Shown here in pieces: positions 35,910 through 44,875 of a DNA stretch of 64,000 nt; position 1 is the stretch's first letter; every line of letters starts with the position of its first letter. A model generated the notes under the pieces. It was not told where the DNA came from. It made no database searches and saw only the letters and a list, made by a program, of their open reading frames with translations. Position numbers and translations under genes: made by a program. The stretch comes from Polaribacter aquimarinus (GTDB lineage: Bacteria > Bacteroidota > Bacteroidia > Flavobacteriales > Flavobacteriaceae), in assembly GCF_003129485.1 (NCBI RefSeq), contig NZ_QFFG01000006.1, positions 62,001 to 126,000 of the forward strand. Direction: 5' to 3'.

Positions 35910-37778
35910 TTAAATAATTGGGATATCAATAATTATAGAACTCCCTTTTCCAATAGTTGAATCTACTGTAAAAGAACCTTTTAAATGCTTAATTCTAGTT
36001 TTAATAGAATTTATTCCTATTCCATTTTCTGATTTTATTTTACTGGCATTAAAACCTGTACCATTATCTTCTACAATAACATTTAAATTTTTATCATACA
36101 ACGAAATATTAATAGAAGCTTTTGTTGCATTTGCATGTTTAATGATGTTTGTTATAAGTTCTTGAATAATTCTAAAGACAGTTATTTCTAAACTGTTTTC
36201 TAAACGTTTATCTAGCCCATAATCAATTACTTCGATATGAATTTTATCAGCAGAAGATATTTTTTTTGCCATCATTTGTATAGCAACCAATAAACCTTGA
36301 TTAGCAATAACTCCAGCATTTTTAGCATGTGCAATTCTACGTACTTTTAAATACGCCTCATCAATTAAGTTTTCGGTTTTATCAAATAATTTATCCTGAT
36401 CTATTTTCTTTTTGTTTTTATTAATTTTTAAATTTTCAAAATGTAATTTTAGAGTGGCTAAAACAGAACCTAAATTATCATGTAAATCTTCTGCAATTCT
36501 TTTGCGTTCTTTTTCTTGACCGTCTACCATGGCATTTATGGTTGTAATTTCTTGTTCTTTAATTAAAGTAAGATTTTTTTGTGTTTCTAGTGCTTTTTGT
36601 TGCTCTGCAAGTTTTCTTTTTCTTTTAGAGTTTTGTAGGGTTAGTGTTGCAATTGTTCCTCCTAAGGCTATAAATAGAACTGAACCTATTAATAGGTTTC
36701 TGTTTTGTTTATTATTTTGTCTTTCTATTAAAATTTCTTTTTCTTTTTCAGCAGTTTTATATTTTTTATCTAGTTTGGCAATTTCAGATATATTATTCTT
36801 ATAATCCAATTTTGCTAATTGGATACTAGATTCTTTAAGGTAATCATAAGCTCTTCTATATTTTTTCCTGTCATAATAAATAAATGATTTGTATATGTTA
36901 AGATAGTATTCAGAACTCAAAGAATCCGAATCGTTAATATGTTTAGCGGCATGATCTAATTGTTTTTCTGATTCTAAATAATTATTATTTTTTCTATAAA
37001 GTTCCGATAAATGTATGTGTGATCTAAAAAGAATATGTTCCAAATAAAAATGCTTTTTTGAAATATTAATTGCTTTTTGAAACATGATTCTTGATTCATT
37101 CGTTTTGTTGTCTAACTTCAATAAAATACCTAAGGAAGAATAATAATCTGCGTAAAATGGATGATTTTCATCAAAATTACTCATGATTTTTGAAAAACTT
37201 TTCAAAAAGCCTTTGTTTAGATTAACATTGTCCGTAACTGATCTAAGTTTAAGATGAATAAAATGAAGGTAGTAGTAGTAATTATCCGCAGGAATTAAGC
37301 TGTTTTTTTTTAATTCATTTAAATAAAATAAACACTCGTTATTAGATTTGTAAATTTCATTATAGTATACATCCAATATTGCAACTAATGTTAATCTTAG
37401 TAAAAGAGTATTTTTGTTTTTTTTAGCTAAAACATATGCTTCACTAAATAACTCAAACGATTTTATATCATATGGTGTGGTATATAAATAATAATAACCC
37501 CTAGAAATTAGATATATTATTTTGGTATCATTTTTTTTAGGGATTATAACATTTTTTAAAGTAAACCTTTTTTGACCAGCATAAAACTTTATTTTAACTA
37601 AATCTAAACAAAGAATTTTTAATTCTTCATTTTTAATAGATAGAGCTTTTTCTGTTGCTTTATCATAATTTAAATTGTAAACTTCTATTAAAAAATTATT
37701 AAATATATCTTTTTCTTCGTATTTGCCTTTAAAAGAAAACAAAAAAAATGGTATTAAAACAAAAAAGATATATTTCAT
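35910..37778 (-). CDS. TPR-containing sensor histidine kinase (HisKA_3 type)
   Basis: 622 residues. A signal-like hydrophobic N-terminus (1-16) is followed by a helical TPR-rich periplasmic region (about 25-330), a short coiled coil (335-358), one membrane helix (about 361-381) and a second coiled coil. The HisKA_3 dimerisation domain has ERKRIAEDLHDNLGS with phospho-acceptor His433. The HATPase domain has ELITNIIKHANAT (N box), VEDNGTGF (G1) and NGIGINSIKTR (G2). Such kinases pair with LuxR-type regulators, and the next gene encodes one. The gene starts 3 bases after the unknown 194-residue gene. Confidence 0.93.
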   Translation of the reverse strand: MKYIFFVLIPFFLFSFKGKYEEKDIFNNFLIEVYNLNYDKATEKALSIKNEELKILCLDLVKIKFYAGQKRFTLKNVIIPKKNDTKIIYLISRGYYYLYTTPYDIKSFELFSEAYVLAKKNKNTLLLRLTLVAILDVYYNEIYKSNNECLFYLNELKKNSLIPADNYYYYLHFIHLKLRSVTDNVNLNKGFLKSFSKIMSNFDENHPFYADYYSSLGILLKLDNKTNESRIMFQKAINISKKHFYLEHILFRSHIHLSELYRKNNNYLESEKQLDHAAKHINDSDSLSSEYYLNIYKSFIYYDRKKYRRAYDYLKESSIQLAKLDYKNNISEIAKLDKKYKTAEKEKEILIERQNNKQNRNLLIGSVLFIALGGTIATLTLQNSKRKRKLAEQQKALETQKNLTLIKEQEITTINAMVDGQEKERKRIAEDLHDNLGSVLATLKLHFENLKINKNKKKIDQDKLFDKTENLIDEAYLKVRRIAHAKNAGVIANQGLLVAIQMMAKKISSADKIHIEVIDYGLDKRLENSLEITVFRIIQELITNIIKHANATKASINISLYDKNLNVIVEDNGTGFNASKIKSENGIGINSIKTRIKHLKGSFTVDSTIGKGSSIIIDIPII

Positions 37779-37781
37779 GAA

Positions 37782-38366
37782 TTAAATTATTTTATTTCTT
37801 GACCTTGGACATCTAGGTGTACCTAAACTAATCAATCCAGCAGAGTATTGGTTATCATCAATATTTACTTCAATTTGTCTCTCTTGAGAGGCTATGTTAA
37901 CGTTTCCTTGTGAATCTTCATTAATACCATCTCTGTAAAAAAACTCTTCATCAAAAATACCATTTTCAAAGTTAACACCTTGGGGATGCATCTTTGAGAG
38001 TTTTCTATCAACAAATAAATATGAATTATTTTTTGGAAAAGGATGGTTCTCATCACAACAATGCACATCCGCTTCATCTTTATCTAATGCTTTTAATGTA
38101 ATCTTTAACGTACCTCCCAAAGAAATGTCATCTGCATCAAATTCTTTTATAAATGAAGCATTTTCGATACCAATATTTATGAGACCTTTGTAGTTTATTA
38201 TTTTTAATTTTATTTCTTTTACATAATAATTGTTTTCATCTTCAGTAGTTTTAAAATTTGCGTAGACTATAAAAAATGTACCATATGATTGACTTGAATA
38301 GATGGCTTGATAATAATCTTGAGGTTGATGTTTAGTTGAAAAATTGATGTGATTGATAAGTTTCAT
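37782..38366 (-). CDS. Unknown 194-residue protein of the protease-kinase unit
   Basis: I do not recognise this protein. It has 194 residues, no signal peptide and no membrane segment, and looks beta-rich (alternating IKLKIINYKGLINIGI and GGTLKITLKALD). Notable features are a Cys-Cys pair in VHCCDENHPF, a Ser/Thr-rich N-terminus, and a basic proline-containing C-terminus ending PRCPRSRNKII after a LGTP segment. It lies 22 bases downstream of the subtilisin-like protease gene and 3 bases upstream of the kinase gene. A substrate, inhibitor or sensor partner of the protease are all possible. Confidence 0.75.
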   Translation of the reverse strand: MKLINHINFSTKHQPQDYYQAIYSSQSYGTFFIVYANFKTTEDENNYYVKEIKLKIINYKGLINIGIENASFIKEFDADDISLGGTLKITLKALDKDEADVHCCDENHPFPKNNSYLFVDRKLSKMHPQGVNFENGIFDEEFFYRDGINEDSQGNVNIASQERQIEVNIDDNQYSAGLISLGTPRCPRSRNKII

Positions 38367-38388
38367 ATTTGCTTATTTAATTAATAAT

Positions 38389-39537
38389 TTATACTGGTGA
38401 TTGGACGAATCCATAGCTACAATCTCTAGAATCAGTATCCAGAGGTTTACATAACTTTTTTAGTTCAGCTTCTATTTGGTATGCATTAAAATTAGGATAT
38501 TTTTGATAAAGTAATGCAACAATTCCTGTTACAAAAGCAGTTGCCATACTAGTACCAGAATCATTTTTAAATTGCTTTTGAGGGTCTCCTGTTATAGACC
38601 AAGAAGAAAAAATAATTTCTGCAGGTGCAGCAAAATCAATCTTTTGGTTTCTTTTGGCCCTATTAGAAAAATTCGATATTTTCATTTTTTCACTAATACC
38701 AGTAACAGACAAAGATGTTGGACAGCTGGCAGGAGATCCAGCAGAAATTTTTATTCCAGATTCTCTATCACTATCATTTCCAACTCCAGAAATACATAAT
38801 ATATTTTTGTTTTTACATTTCCTAATTACTCGTTCGAATACAGTGTTGTATATTTCATGCCTTTTATTTTCTTGAGAAAAAGCTAAACATATAACATTAC
38901 ATTCTTCTTTCATTGCCCAATAAAAACCCTGTAATACATTAAACTGTGAAATATTTATTGATGAATCAGTAACTTTACAGGCATATATTTTTGCTTTCGT
39001 AGCAACTCCATACCTTTTATTATTATTGATTCCTCCACATGCTATTCCAGCAATATGTGTTCCATGCCCAACAAAATCTTGCGCAGTATCACTTACAACT
39101 GATGTAGGAATAACTCTTCCACTAAAATCTTGATGTTCTAAATCTATTCCAGAATCTAAAATTGCTACTTTTATATTATCACCATCTAGAGAGTTTTGTT
39201 CATTGCTTAAGTTAAGTGATTCTATCCCCCAATTACTCGAGACTTCTACATCAGTAAGATTAGGTGAAAGTTTCATAAAAGCTTCTTCTAAAATTTTTGC
39301 TCTTATAGATATAGCTTTTGATTTATTAGATAATAAGTTCGAATTTAAATAAGCAATTTTTAAATTCTTAAAGTAAATTACAAATTGAGAATATTCATTT
39401 AAATCTTTTATAAATCCGTTATCATGAAAAACTTCTTCATAAATGATAATGTTTTTAGTTATTTCATTTTTTATTTTATTGATGTTAATTGAATGTTTTG
39501 AGTAATTCTCAAAAAATAAAAATTTCCATTGATTCAT
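38389..39537 (-). CDS. S8 subtilisin-like serine protease without signal peptide
   Basis: 382 residues from the ATG at 39537. The catalytic triad is complete: Asp128 (AILDSGID), His158 (GHGTHIAG) and Ser330 (GTSMATAFVTG), with oxyanion Asn254 in GVGND. Residues 1-110 are polar and could act as a propeptide-like or regulatory domain. There is no signal peptide, lipobox or T9SS sorting domain, so the protein is probably cytoplasmic, unlike most Bacteroidetes subtilases. It heads a unit with the 194-residue unknown, a histidine kinase and a response regulator. The substrate is unknown. Confidence 0.9.
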   Translation of the reverse strand: MNQWKFLFFENYSKHSININKIKNEITKNIIIYEEVFHDNGFIKDLNEYSQFVIYFKNLKIAYLNSNLLSNKSKAISIRAKILEEAFMKLSPNLTDVEVSSNWGIESLNLSNEQNSLDGDNIKVAILDSGIDLEHQDFSGRVIPTSVVSDTAQDFVGHGTHIAGIACGGINNNKRYGVATKAKIYACKVTDSSINISQFNVLQGFYWAMKEECNVICLAFSQENKRHEIYNTVFERVIRKCKNKNILCISGVGNDSDRESGIKISAGSPASCPTSLSVTGISEKMKISNFSNRAKRNQKIDFAAPAEIIFSSWSITGDPQKQFKNDSGTSMATAFVTGIVALLYQKYPNFNAYQIEAELKKLCKPLDTDSRDCSYGFVQSPV

Positions 39538-39556
39538 TAGCAAATAAACTTTAGTT

Positions 39557-39564
39557 CAAATATA
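39557..39564 (-). promoter_or_regulatory. Candidate -7 box for the protease-kinase unit
   Basis: On the minus strand this reads TATATTTG (TAnnTTTG). It ends 19 bases before the protease ATG at 39537 and lies in the 93-base gap behind the ZIP transporter gene. A single promoter here could drive all four genes. Confidence 0.5.
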
Positions 39565-39630
39565 AAAACTAATTTTATTAATTATATACCTACAAATAAG
39601 TATATTATCTTCCTAAAAATACACAAAAAA

Positions 39631-40308
39631 TTAAAGTGTAGCAATTGTAAGTAGTACCCCTAAAAGGATTGCAATAAACTTTTGCAGGTTAAATTTATGG
39701 TTTTCAGTACTTTCAAAAAGAATGATGGTGGAAATATGTAAGAAAACACCTATTATAAATGATGTAATTTCAGTAGCATAAGTTGTAAAAAAGCTAATTC
39801 TATCGCCTAATAATACACCAAAAGGACTCATTAAAGCGAAAGTAACTAAAAATGTAAAGACTATTTTTTTAGAATATTTGCTATGAATTAAGAAAGTAGT
39901 TAGTACAATAGCAATCGGAATTTTGTGAACCACAATTGCCCATAATAAATTATCGCCAGTGTTATGAATGGGTAATCCTTCTGAAAAGGCATGAAAACAT
40001 AAGCTAATAAATAATAATGAAGGAAATTTAGTTCCATCCGAATGGATATGAATATGTCCGTGTTCTGCTCCTTTAGAAAACGATTCTAAAATAGATTGAA
40101 TGATAATCCCAATTAAAATAAATACACCTATTTTTTTATAATCCGTAGTTTCTTGATATACTTCTGGTAATAAATGTAATATAGTAACGGATAGAAGGTA
40201 AGCACCACTAAAAGCTAATAATAGCCTTACAATACTTTTCTTCGGTTTTAAAATAAAAACTAAGAATGCGCCTAAAAAAACTGATGCTATTAGTAAGATG
40301 TAACTCAT
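39631..40308 (-). CDS. ZIP-family metal transporter
   Basis: 225 residues with about seven to eight membrane segments. Metal-site motifs are HLLPEVYQE in helix 2, a histidine-rich loop (GAEHGHIHIHSDG) before helix 4, HAFSEGLPIHN in helix 4 and HKIPIAIVL in helix 5, which form the zinc/iron pathway of ZIP proteins. It imports a divalent metal, probably zinc, into the cytoplasm. Its start overlaps the methyltransferase stop by 4 bases, so it is the last gene of a coupled three-gene set. Confidence 0.92.
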   Translation of the reverse strand: MSYILLIASVFLGAFLVFILKPKKSIVRLLLAFSGAYLLSVTILHLLPEVYQETTDYKKIGVFILIGIIIQSILESFSKGAEHGHIHIHSDGTKFPSLLFISLCFHAFSEGLPIHNTGDNLLWAIVVHKIPIAIVLTTFLIHSKYSKKIVFTFLVTFALMSPFGVLLGDRISFFTTYATEITSFIIGVFLHISTIILFESTENHKFNLQKFIAILLGVLLTIATL

Positions 40309-41045
40309 TTTGCAACTAAAATTAAACGATCTGATCTTCTAGCTGAAAAGTTATTTAAGTGATAATCTCCAAAAACATCGCAAACTTTAAAGCCAACTTT
40401 AGTAAAGAAAGAAGTCATTTTTTCTAAATCTAAATACTTTACTTTTTCTGTATAAGAATGATTGTTTCCATCAGCAAAAAAAGAAATGTGTTTTAGAATA
40501 AAACCATTAGTAATTTCTCTTTTAATATGGAAAGTTATGTTATCTACAATTTTAGTTTCTTCAGCAACTAAGTTTAATTTCACTTTTTCAGCATTTAAAA
40601 AATCAAAGACAAAATAGCCTTCTGTATTTAAGCCATTTTTTATATTTTGTAGAATTTGAATATCTTCTTCATCATTATCAAAATAACCAAAACTTGTAAA
40701 TAAATTAAAAACCGCATCATACTTATTATTAAAAGGTTTACGCATATCATGAACTTTAAATTTTAAAGTGTCATTCTCGAAATTTTTAGCTAATTGAATA
40801 CTGTTTTCAGCTAAATCTCCGCCGGTAACTTTATAACCTAAAGAATTTAAAAAAACTGAGTGACGGCCTTTTCCACATGGCAAATCTAAAATATGTGTAG
40901 TTTTTGGTAAATCTAAAAATGCAGTTATATTTTTCATAAATAACTGTGCATCTTCATCATTTCTATCCTTATATAAAATATGATAGTAAGAAGTATTAAA
41001 CCAATCTGTAAACCAATCTTTTTGTTTCTTAAGTGAGTTATTCAA
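40305..41045 (-). CDS. Class I SAM-dependent methyltransferase
   Basis: 246 residues. The SAM-binding motif I is ILDLPCGKGRHSVFL with the acidic end of strand 2 in VTGGDLAENSI, and the motif IV region is AVFNLFTSFGYFDNDEEDI, a combination seen in small-molecule methyltransferases. The C-terminus (YLDLEKMTSFFTKVGFKVCDVFGDY) is the usual last beta hairpin. The N-terminal KDWFTDWFNTSYYHILYKDRN is common in flavobacterial members. It overlaps both neighbours (8 bases with the propeller gene, 4 with the ZIP gene). The methyl acceptor is unknown. Confidence 0.9.
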   Translation of the reverse strand: MNNSLKKQKDWFTDWFNTSYYHILYKDRNDEDAQLFMKNITAFLDLPKTTHILDLPCGKGRHSVFLNSLGYKVTGGDLAENSIQLAKNFENDTLKFKVHDMRKPFNNKYDAVFNLFTSFGYFDNDEEDIQILQNIKNGLNTEGYFVFDFLNAEKVKLNLVAEETKIVDNITFHIKREITNGFILKHISFFADGNNHSYTEKVKYLDLEKMTSFFTKVGFKVCDVFGDYHLNNFSARRSDRLILVAK

Positions 41046-43485
41046 TTAATATTTTACTTTTAAATTTTTGATAATTATTCGCAATGACTTCAATAATATA
41101 CAATCCGCTTTCTAAAAAATTAGTGCTTATTTCTAATGAGTTTGAATTTGGCTTGTATTGCTTGTTAAAGTTTTTTTTGCCATTCACATCAAAAATTGTC
41201 ACTTCAATTACAGAAAAATTATTTTTTTGCAAATTTAAAGTTATTTTCTCTTTTGAAGGATTAGGATAGATATTTTTTACAATTAATGAAAGATTTTTTT
41301 GGTTTGATAAAGTTGAGGTGTCATAAGTAAAAATGCCTTGTCCTAATGTTCCCGCATATAAACTTGTTCCATCTTTAGAAAAAACTAAACTTGTAATAGC
41401 TCTATTAGATAATCCAGAATTTACAATATTCCAACTTTTACCTCCGTCTATCGACATATGTATCCCGTTTTTAATGTCCCCAGCTACAATATTATTTTTA
41501 TTGGTAGGGTTTACAGCAATAGCGGTTAATAATTTATTAGAAGATCCTTCTAATAATTGTTCCCAAGAGATGCCATTATTACTAGATCTGTAAACACCAT
41601 TACTTTTAGTTGCAACGTAAATAACAGCATTGTTTTCTGCTAAAGCAATTCCAAAAACACTTTTACCCGGCAAATTTAAACCAATAGGGCTCCATGTAGT
41701 TCCTCCATTTGTAGAGTGGTAAATTCCAGAACCTACAGATTCTCTTAATCCAATGTAAATATTATTCTCATCAGTAGAGTTTACAGCCATAGCCGTAATA
41801 TTTAAATTGGTGTTAGGTATAGAAGTTTGATGACCAACTTGAGACCAATTTTCTCCACTATCTATGGATTTATATACTCCATAACTATTTTGAAAATTTG
41901 ATTTTGAAGGATTATTATAGAATTGTTGATATGCAAAACCAGCATATATAGTTGAGGGGTTACTTGGACTTATAACAATTTCTTTGACACCGTGTCTGTC
42001 TGTAAAAGCACCAGCACTTGCATTCGGATGGTTAAACTTTTGAACCCAATTCTGTCCTCCATCTGTACTTTTTAAAATTAATCCTTCATGCTCATCTGTT
42101 ATAAACATTATGTTATTATTAGAGGGGTGTATAGCTGCAGAATACCATTCTGCAACCCCGCCAGCATCACCAAAGTAAAGACCTGTATAGGAAGCACCAT
42201 TATTATCAGATCTAAATGGCCCACTTCGACCAACTGTTAAAAAAGATTTTGAATTTTGATTATCGATAGCAATTTTATGAACAGTAGCACCTGTATAACC
42301 AGTACCTAATACATTCCAAGTTTGGGCTCCATCAGTAGATTTAAAAATTCCACCTCCATAATTAGCAGCAAAAATAGTATTTGCATCCTCTTTATCTATT
42401 ACAATCTCAATAGGAACACCAGCTCTAATTCCTTTAGGTCCCCAAGGCAAAGGAGCGCCATTTACGCCTCCTCTATAACCAGACCAATTAACACCTGCAT
42501 CAGTACTTTTAAAAAAAGCATAAGCACTAGCAGCATAGACAATATTGTTATTTGATGGAGCAATCTTTACGGTATTAAAAATTTTTTCTGAATAACCTGG
42601 TAAAATCATTTCTGTTGGGGCAATTACTTGAGTCCAAGAGTTTCCAAAATCAATAGATTTAAATACGCCACCAGAAATTGAAGGATTCATATTCACTTCA
42701 GCATTATTACCAGTTGCAGCATAAATTAAATTAGGGCTATTACCCGCATCAGTCATTCCTCCGATAAATAAACTACCAGTGATTCCAGAGTTCGATTCTA
42801 CCCAGTTAGTACCTCCGTCTATAGATTTTATAATGCCAACTCCAGAAGTATTATTTGCTTCTCTATCAAAAATACCAGTAGAAACGGTAAGAATATTTGC
42901 ATTATTTCCGTTAATACAAAGCCATCTAGCTAAACTATCTCCTTCCCAAATTTTCATCCAATTTTCACCTCCATCAATGGTTTTGTAAATAATACCTTTA
43001 ACCTTTTCAAATTCATTTCCTTGATTTCCAGTAGGAACTTCACCACTCGCATAAACAATGTTAGAGTTCCCGTTGATAACACTAATTTCTCTAAAAACTA
43101 TATTAGTTTCAGTAATTCCATTATTTTTTTTTGTCCAATTTTCTGCGCTGTCAGTAGATATGTAAATTCCACTATCATACTGAGTTCCAGCCCAAATTGT
43201 AGTGGGATTGTTTTGATCAATTCCAATTACAAATACGGGGATTTTGTCGTTTGAAATTCCAGATCTTGAAGTAATTCCATTATTTTTTTGCACCCATGTC
43301 TCTCCACCATCAACACTTTTATGTACACCGCTAAATGCATCTGTTATATAAATAATTTGATTATTAGTAGGATGTATTTTAATATTATAGCCCAACCCGC
43401 CAATAGGACCTCCAGTTTTATTCCATTGTTGTGCAAAAATTAATGAACAACAAAAGAATAACAATAGTGTTAATTTTGTTTTCAT
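41038..43485 (-). CDS. T9SS-exported Asp-box (BNR/sortilin-like) beta-propeller protein
   Basis: 815 residues from the ATG at 43485, chosen because a clean signal peptide (MKTKLTLLLFFCC...IFAQ) starts there; the frame extends 9 codons upstream. The body has about thirteen Asp-box-like repeats, e.g. SVDGGETWVQ, TIDGGENWMK, STDAGVNW, STDGGQNWVQ, SIDSGENWSQ and SIDGGKSWN, spaced for one or two beta-propellers. The last 75 residues are a type A T9SS sorting domain (NIYPNPSKEKITL ... GLYIIEV). It should be secreted across the outer membrane and attached to the surface. Ligand binding or glycan hydrolysis are both possible; no sialidase catalytic set was identified. Confidence 0.9.
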   Translation of the reverse strand: MKTKLTLLLFFCCSLIFAQQWNKTGGPIGGLGYNIKIHPTNNQIIYITDAFSGVHKSVDGGETWVQKNNGITSRSGISNDKIPVFVIGIDQNNPTTIWAGTQYDSGIYISTDSAENWTKKNNGITETNIVFREISVINGNSNIVYASGEVPTGNQGNEFEKVKGIIYKTIDGGENWMKIWEGDSLARWLCINGNNANILTVSTGIFDREANNTSGVGIIKSIDGGTNWVESNSGITGSLFIGGMTDAGNSPNLIYAATGNNAEVNMNPSISGGVFKSIDFGNSWTQVIAPTEMILPGYSEKIFNTVKIAPSNNNIVYAASAYAFFKSTDAGVNWSGYRGGVNGAPLPWGPKGIRAGVPIEIVIDKEDANTIFAANYGGGIFKSTDGAQTWNVLGTGYTGATVHKIAIDNQNSKSFLTVGRSGPFRSDNNGASYTGLYFGDAGGVAEWYSAAIHPSNNNIMFITDEHEGLILKSTDGGQNWVQKFNHPNASAGAFTDRHGVKEIVISPSNPSTIYAGFAYQQFYNNPSKSNFQNSYGVYKSIDSGENWSQVGHQTSIPNTNLNITAMAVNSTDENNIYIGLRESVGSGIYHSTNGGTTWSPIGLNLPGKSVFGIALAENNAVIYVATKSNGVYRSSNNGISWEQLLEGSSNKLLTAIAVNPTNKNNIVAGDIKNGIHMSIDGGKSWNIVNSGLSNRAITSLVFSKDGTSLYAGTLGQGIFTYDTSTLSNQKNLSLIVKNIYPNPSKEKITLNLQKNNFSVIEVTIFDVNGKKNFNKQYKPNSNSLEISTNFLESGLYIIEVIANNYQKFKSKILIE

Positions 43486-43552
43486 AATAAAAAAGAATTT
43501 GATTGTTTGCATACAAGTTACAAAAAAACGACTATTATTTTCTGAATTGAAC

Positions 43553-43560
43553 TACATTTG
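43553..43560 (+). promoter_or_regulatory. Candidate -7 box for the RNA methyltransferase gene
   Basis: TACATTTG matches TAnnTTTG and ends 23 bases before the ATG at 43584. A -33 element is not obvious. Confidence 0.45.
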
Positions 43561-43583
43561 TTGCATTATTAGTTTGGTTATTT

Positions 43584-44759
43584 ATGAATAAAGATTTTAA
43601 AATGGTTGCCACTACACTTTTTGGTTTAGAAAGTGTTTTAGCAAACGAATTAAAGAAATTAGGTGCACAAGATGTAAAAGAGGCAGTTAGAAGTGTTTCT
43701 TTTAGAGGAGATAAAGGTTTTATGTACAAAGCCAATATTGCTTTAAGAACCGCTGTTCGTATCCTAAAACCGATTAAGACCTGTAAAGTTTATGATGAAG
43801 AAGATTTGTATGAGGCGATTCAAAAAATAAAATGGGAAAAATATCTAGATGCAGAGGGTACTTTTGCAATTGGAGCAGTAGTTAATTCTAAGAATTTCAC
43901 CTCCAATTCCCATTATATTTCTTTAAAATCAAAAGATGCTATTGCTGATTATTTTAGGCATAAATATCATAAAAGACCAAATGTTGATTTAAAATATCCA
44001 GACGTAAAAATTCATGTGCATATTCAGAAAGATTGGCTAACCGTTTCTTTAGATTCCTCAGGAGATTCTTTACATAAAAGGGGGTATAGAACTGCCACAA
44101 ACATTGCTCCAATAAATGAAGTTTTAGCGGCAGGAATGATTCTTTTATCTGGGTATACAGGTGATGAAAATTTTATAGATCCCATGTGTGGTTCTGGTAC
44201 CATTTTAATTGAGGCTGCAATGATTGCTAACAATATTCCAGCCAACATCAACAGAAAGCTTTTTGCTTTTGAGCATTGGAAAGATTATGATGAAGGTTTG
44301 TATTTTACCATACAAGATGCATTGTTAAAGAAAATACGTTCATCACACTTTAAAATTATGGGCTTTGATAAAGCACCATCAGCAGTTCAAAAAGCAAAAG
44401 CGAATATTGTATCTGCCAATCTAGAAGAATTTGTTGGTGTACATCACGTTAATTTTTTTAACTCCACCAAAGAAGTTTTTGGAAATACTACAATTTTATT
44501 CAATCCACCTTATGGTGAGCGTTTGAATATTAATGTGGATGAATTTTATAAAAAAATAGGGGATACCTTAAAACATAATTACTCAGGTTCTACAGCATGG
44601 TTAATTACCTCAGATACAGATGCTTTAAAGTCTGTAGGATTACGAACTTCTAAAAGAATTGCGCTTAAAAATGCAGATTTAGATTGTAAGTTTGTCAAAT
44701 ACGAATTGTACGAAGGCACTCGTAAAATTAAACCTCGTAAAGAAGATTCTGATGACTAG
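43584..44759 (+). CDS. THUMP-domain class I RNA N2-guanine methyltransferase (RlmL-like)
   Basis: 391 residues. An N-terminal ferredoxin-like/THUMP region (about 1-155) begins FKMVATTLFGLESVLANELKKLGA, usual for the YpsC/RlmL family, and contains FTSNSHYISLKSKDAIADYFR. The methyltransferase domain has FIDPMCGSGTILIEAAM (motif I), MGFDKAPSAVQKAKAN and the catalytic NPPYGERL (motif IV). It probably methylates a guanine in 23S rRNA using SAM. It is monocistronic and is divergent from the T9SS gene. Length and domain order are normal for the single-domain version that lacks the RlmK half. Confidence 0.92.
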   Translation: MNKDFKMVATTLFGLESVLANELKKLGAQDVKEAVRSVSFRGDKGFMYKANIALRTAVRILKPIKTCKVYDEEDLYEAIQKIKWEKYLDAEGTFAIGAVVNSKNFTSNSHYISLKSKDAIADYFRHKYHKRPNVDLKYPDVKIHVHIQKDWLTVSLDSSGDSLHKRGYRTATNIAPINEVLAAGMILLSGYTGDENFIDPMCGSGTILIEAAMIANNIPANINRKLFAFEHWKDYDEGLYFTIQDALLKKIRSSHFKIMGFDKAPSAVQKAKANIVSANLEEFVGVHHVNFFNSTKEVFGNTTILFNPPYGERLNINVDEFYKKIGDTLKHNYSGSTAWLITSDTDALKSVGLRTSKRIALKNADLDCKFVKYELYEGTRKIKPRKEDSDD

Positions 44760-44875
44760 AACGTTCGTCTTTTTTATACTTTGTAGAAATCTAAATCTTT
44801 TTCAAAAGTTTTGTTTATCAAACTAAGAATAAATCTAGTGAATTTTACGTAGTTTTGAAGTGAAAAACATCTGAA

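Noticed and set aside
41084..43254. Several open frames on the plus strand opposite the Asp-box protein
   Set aside because: They are shadows of the repeated, compositionally biased minus-strand gene and have no family features or gene-like context.
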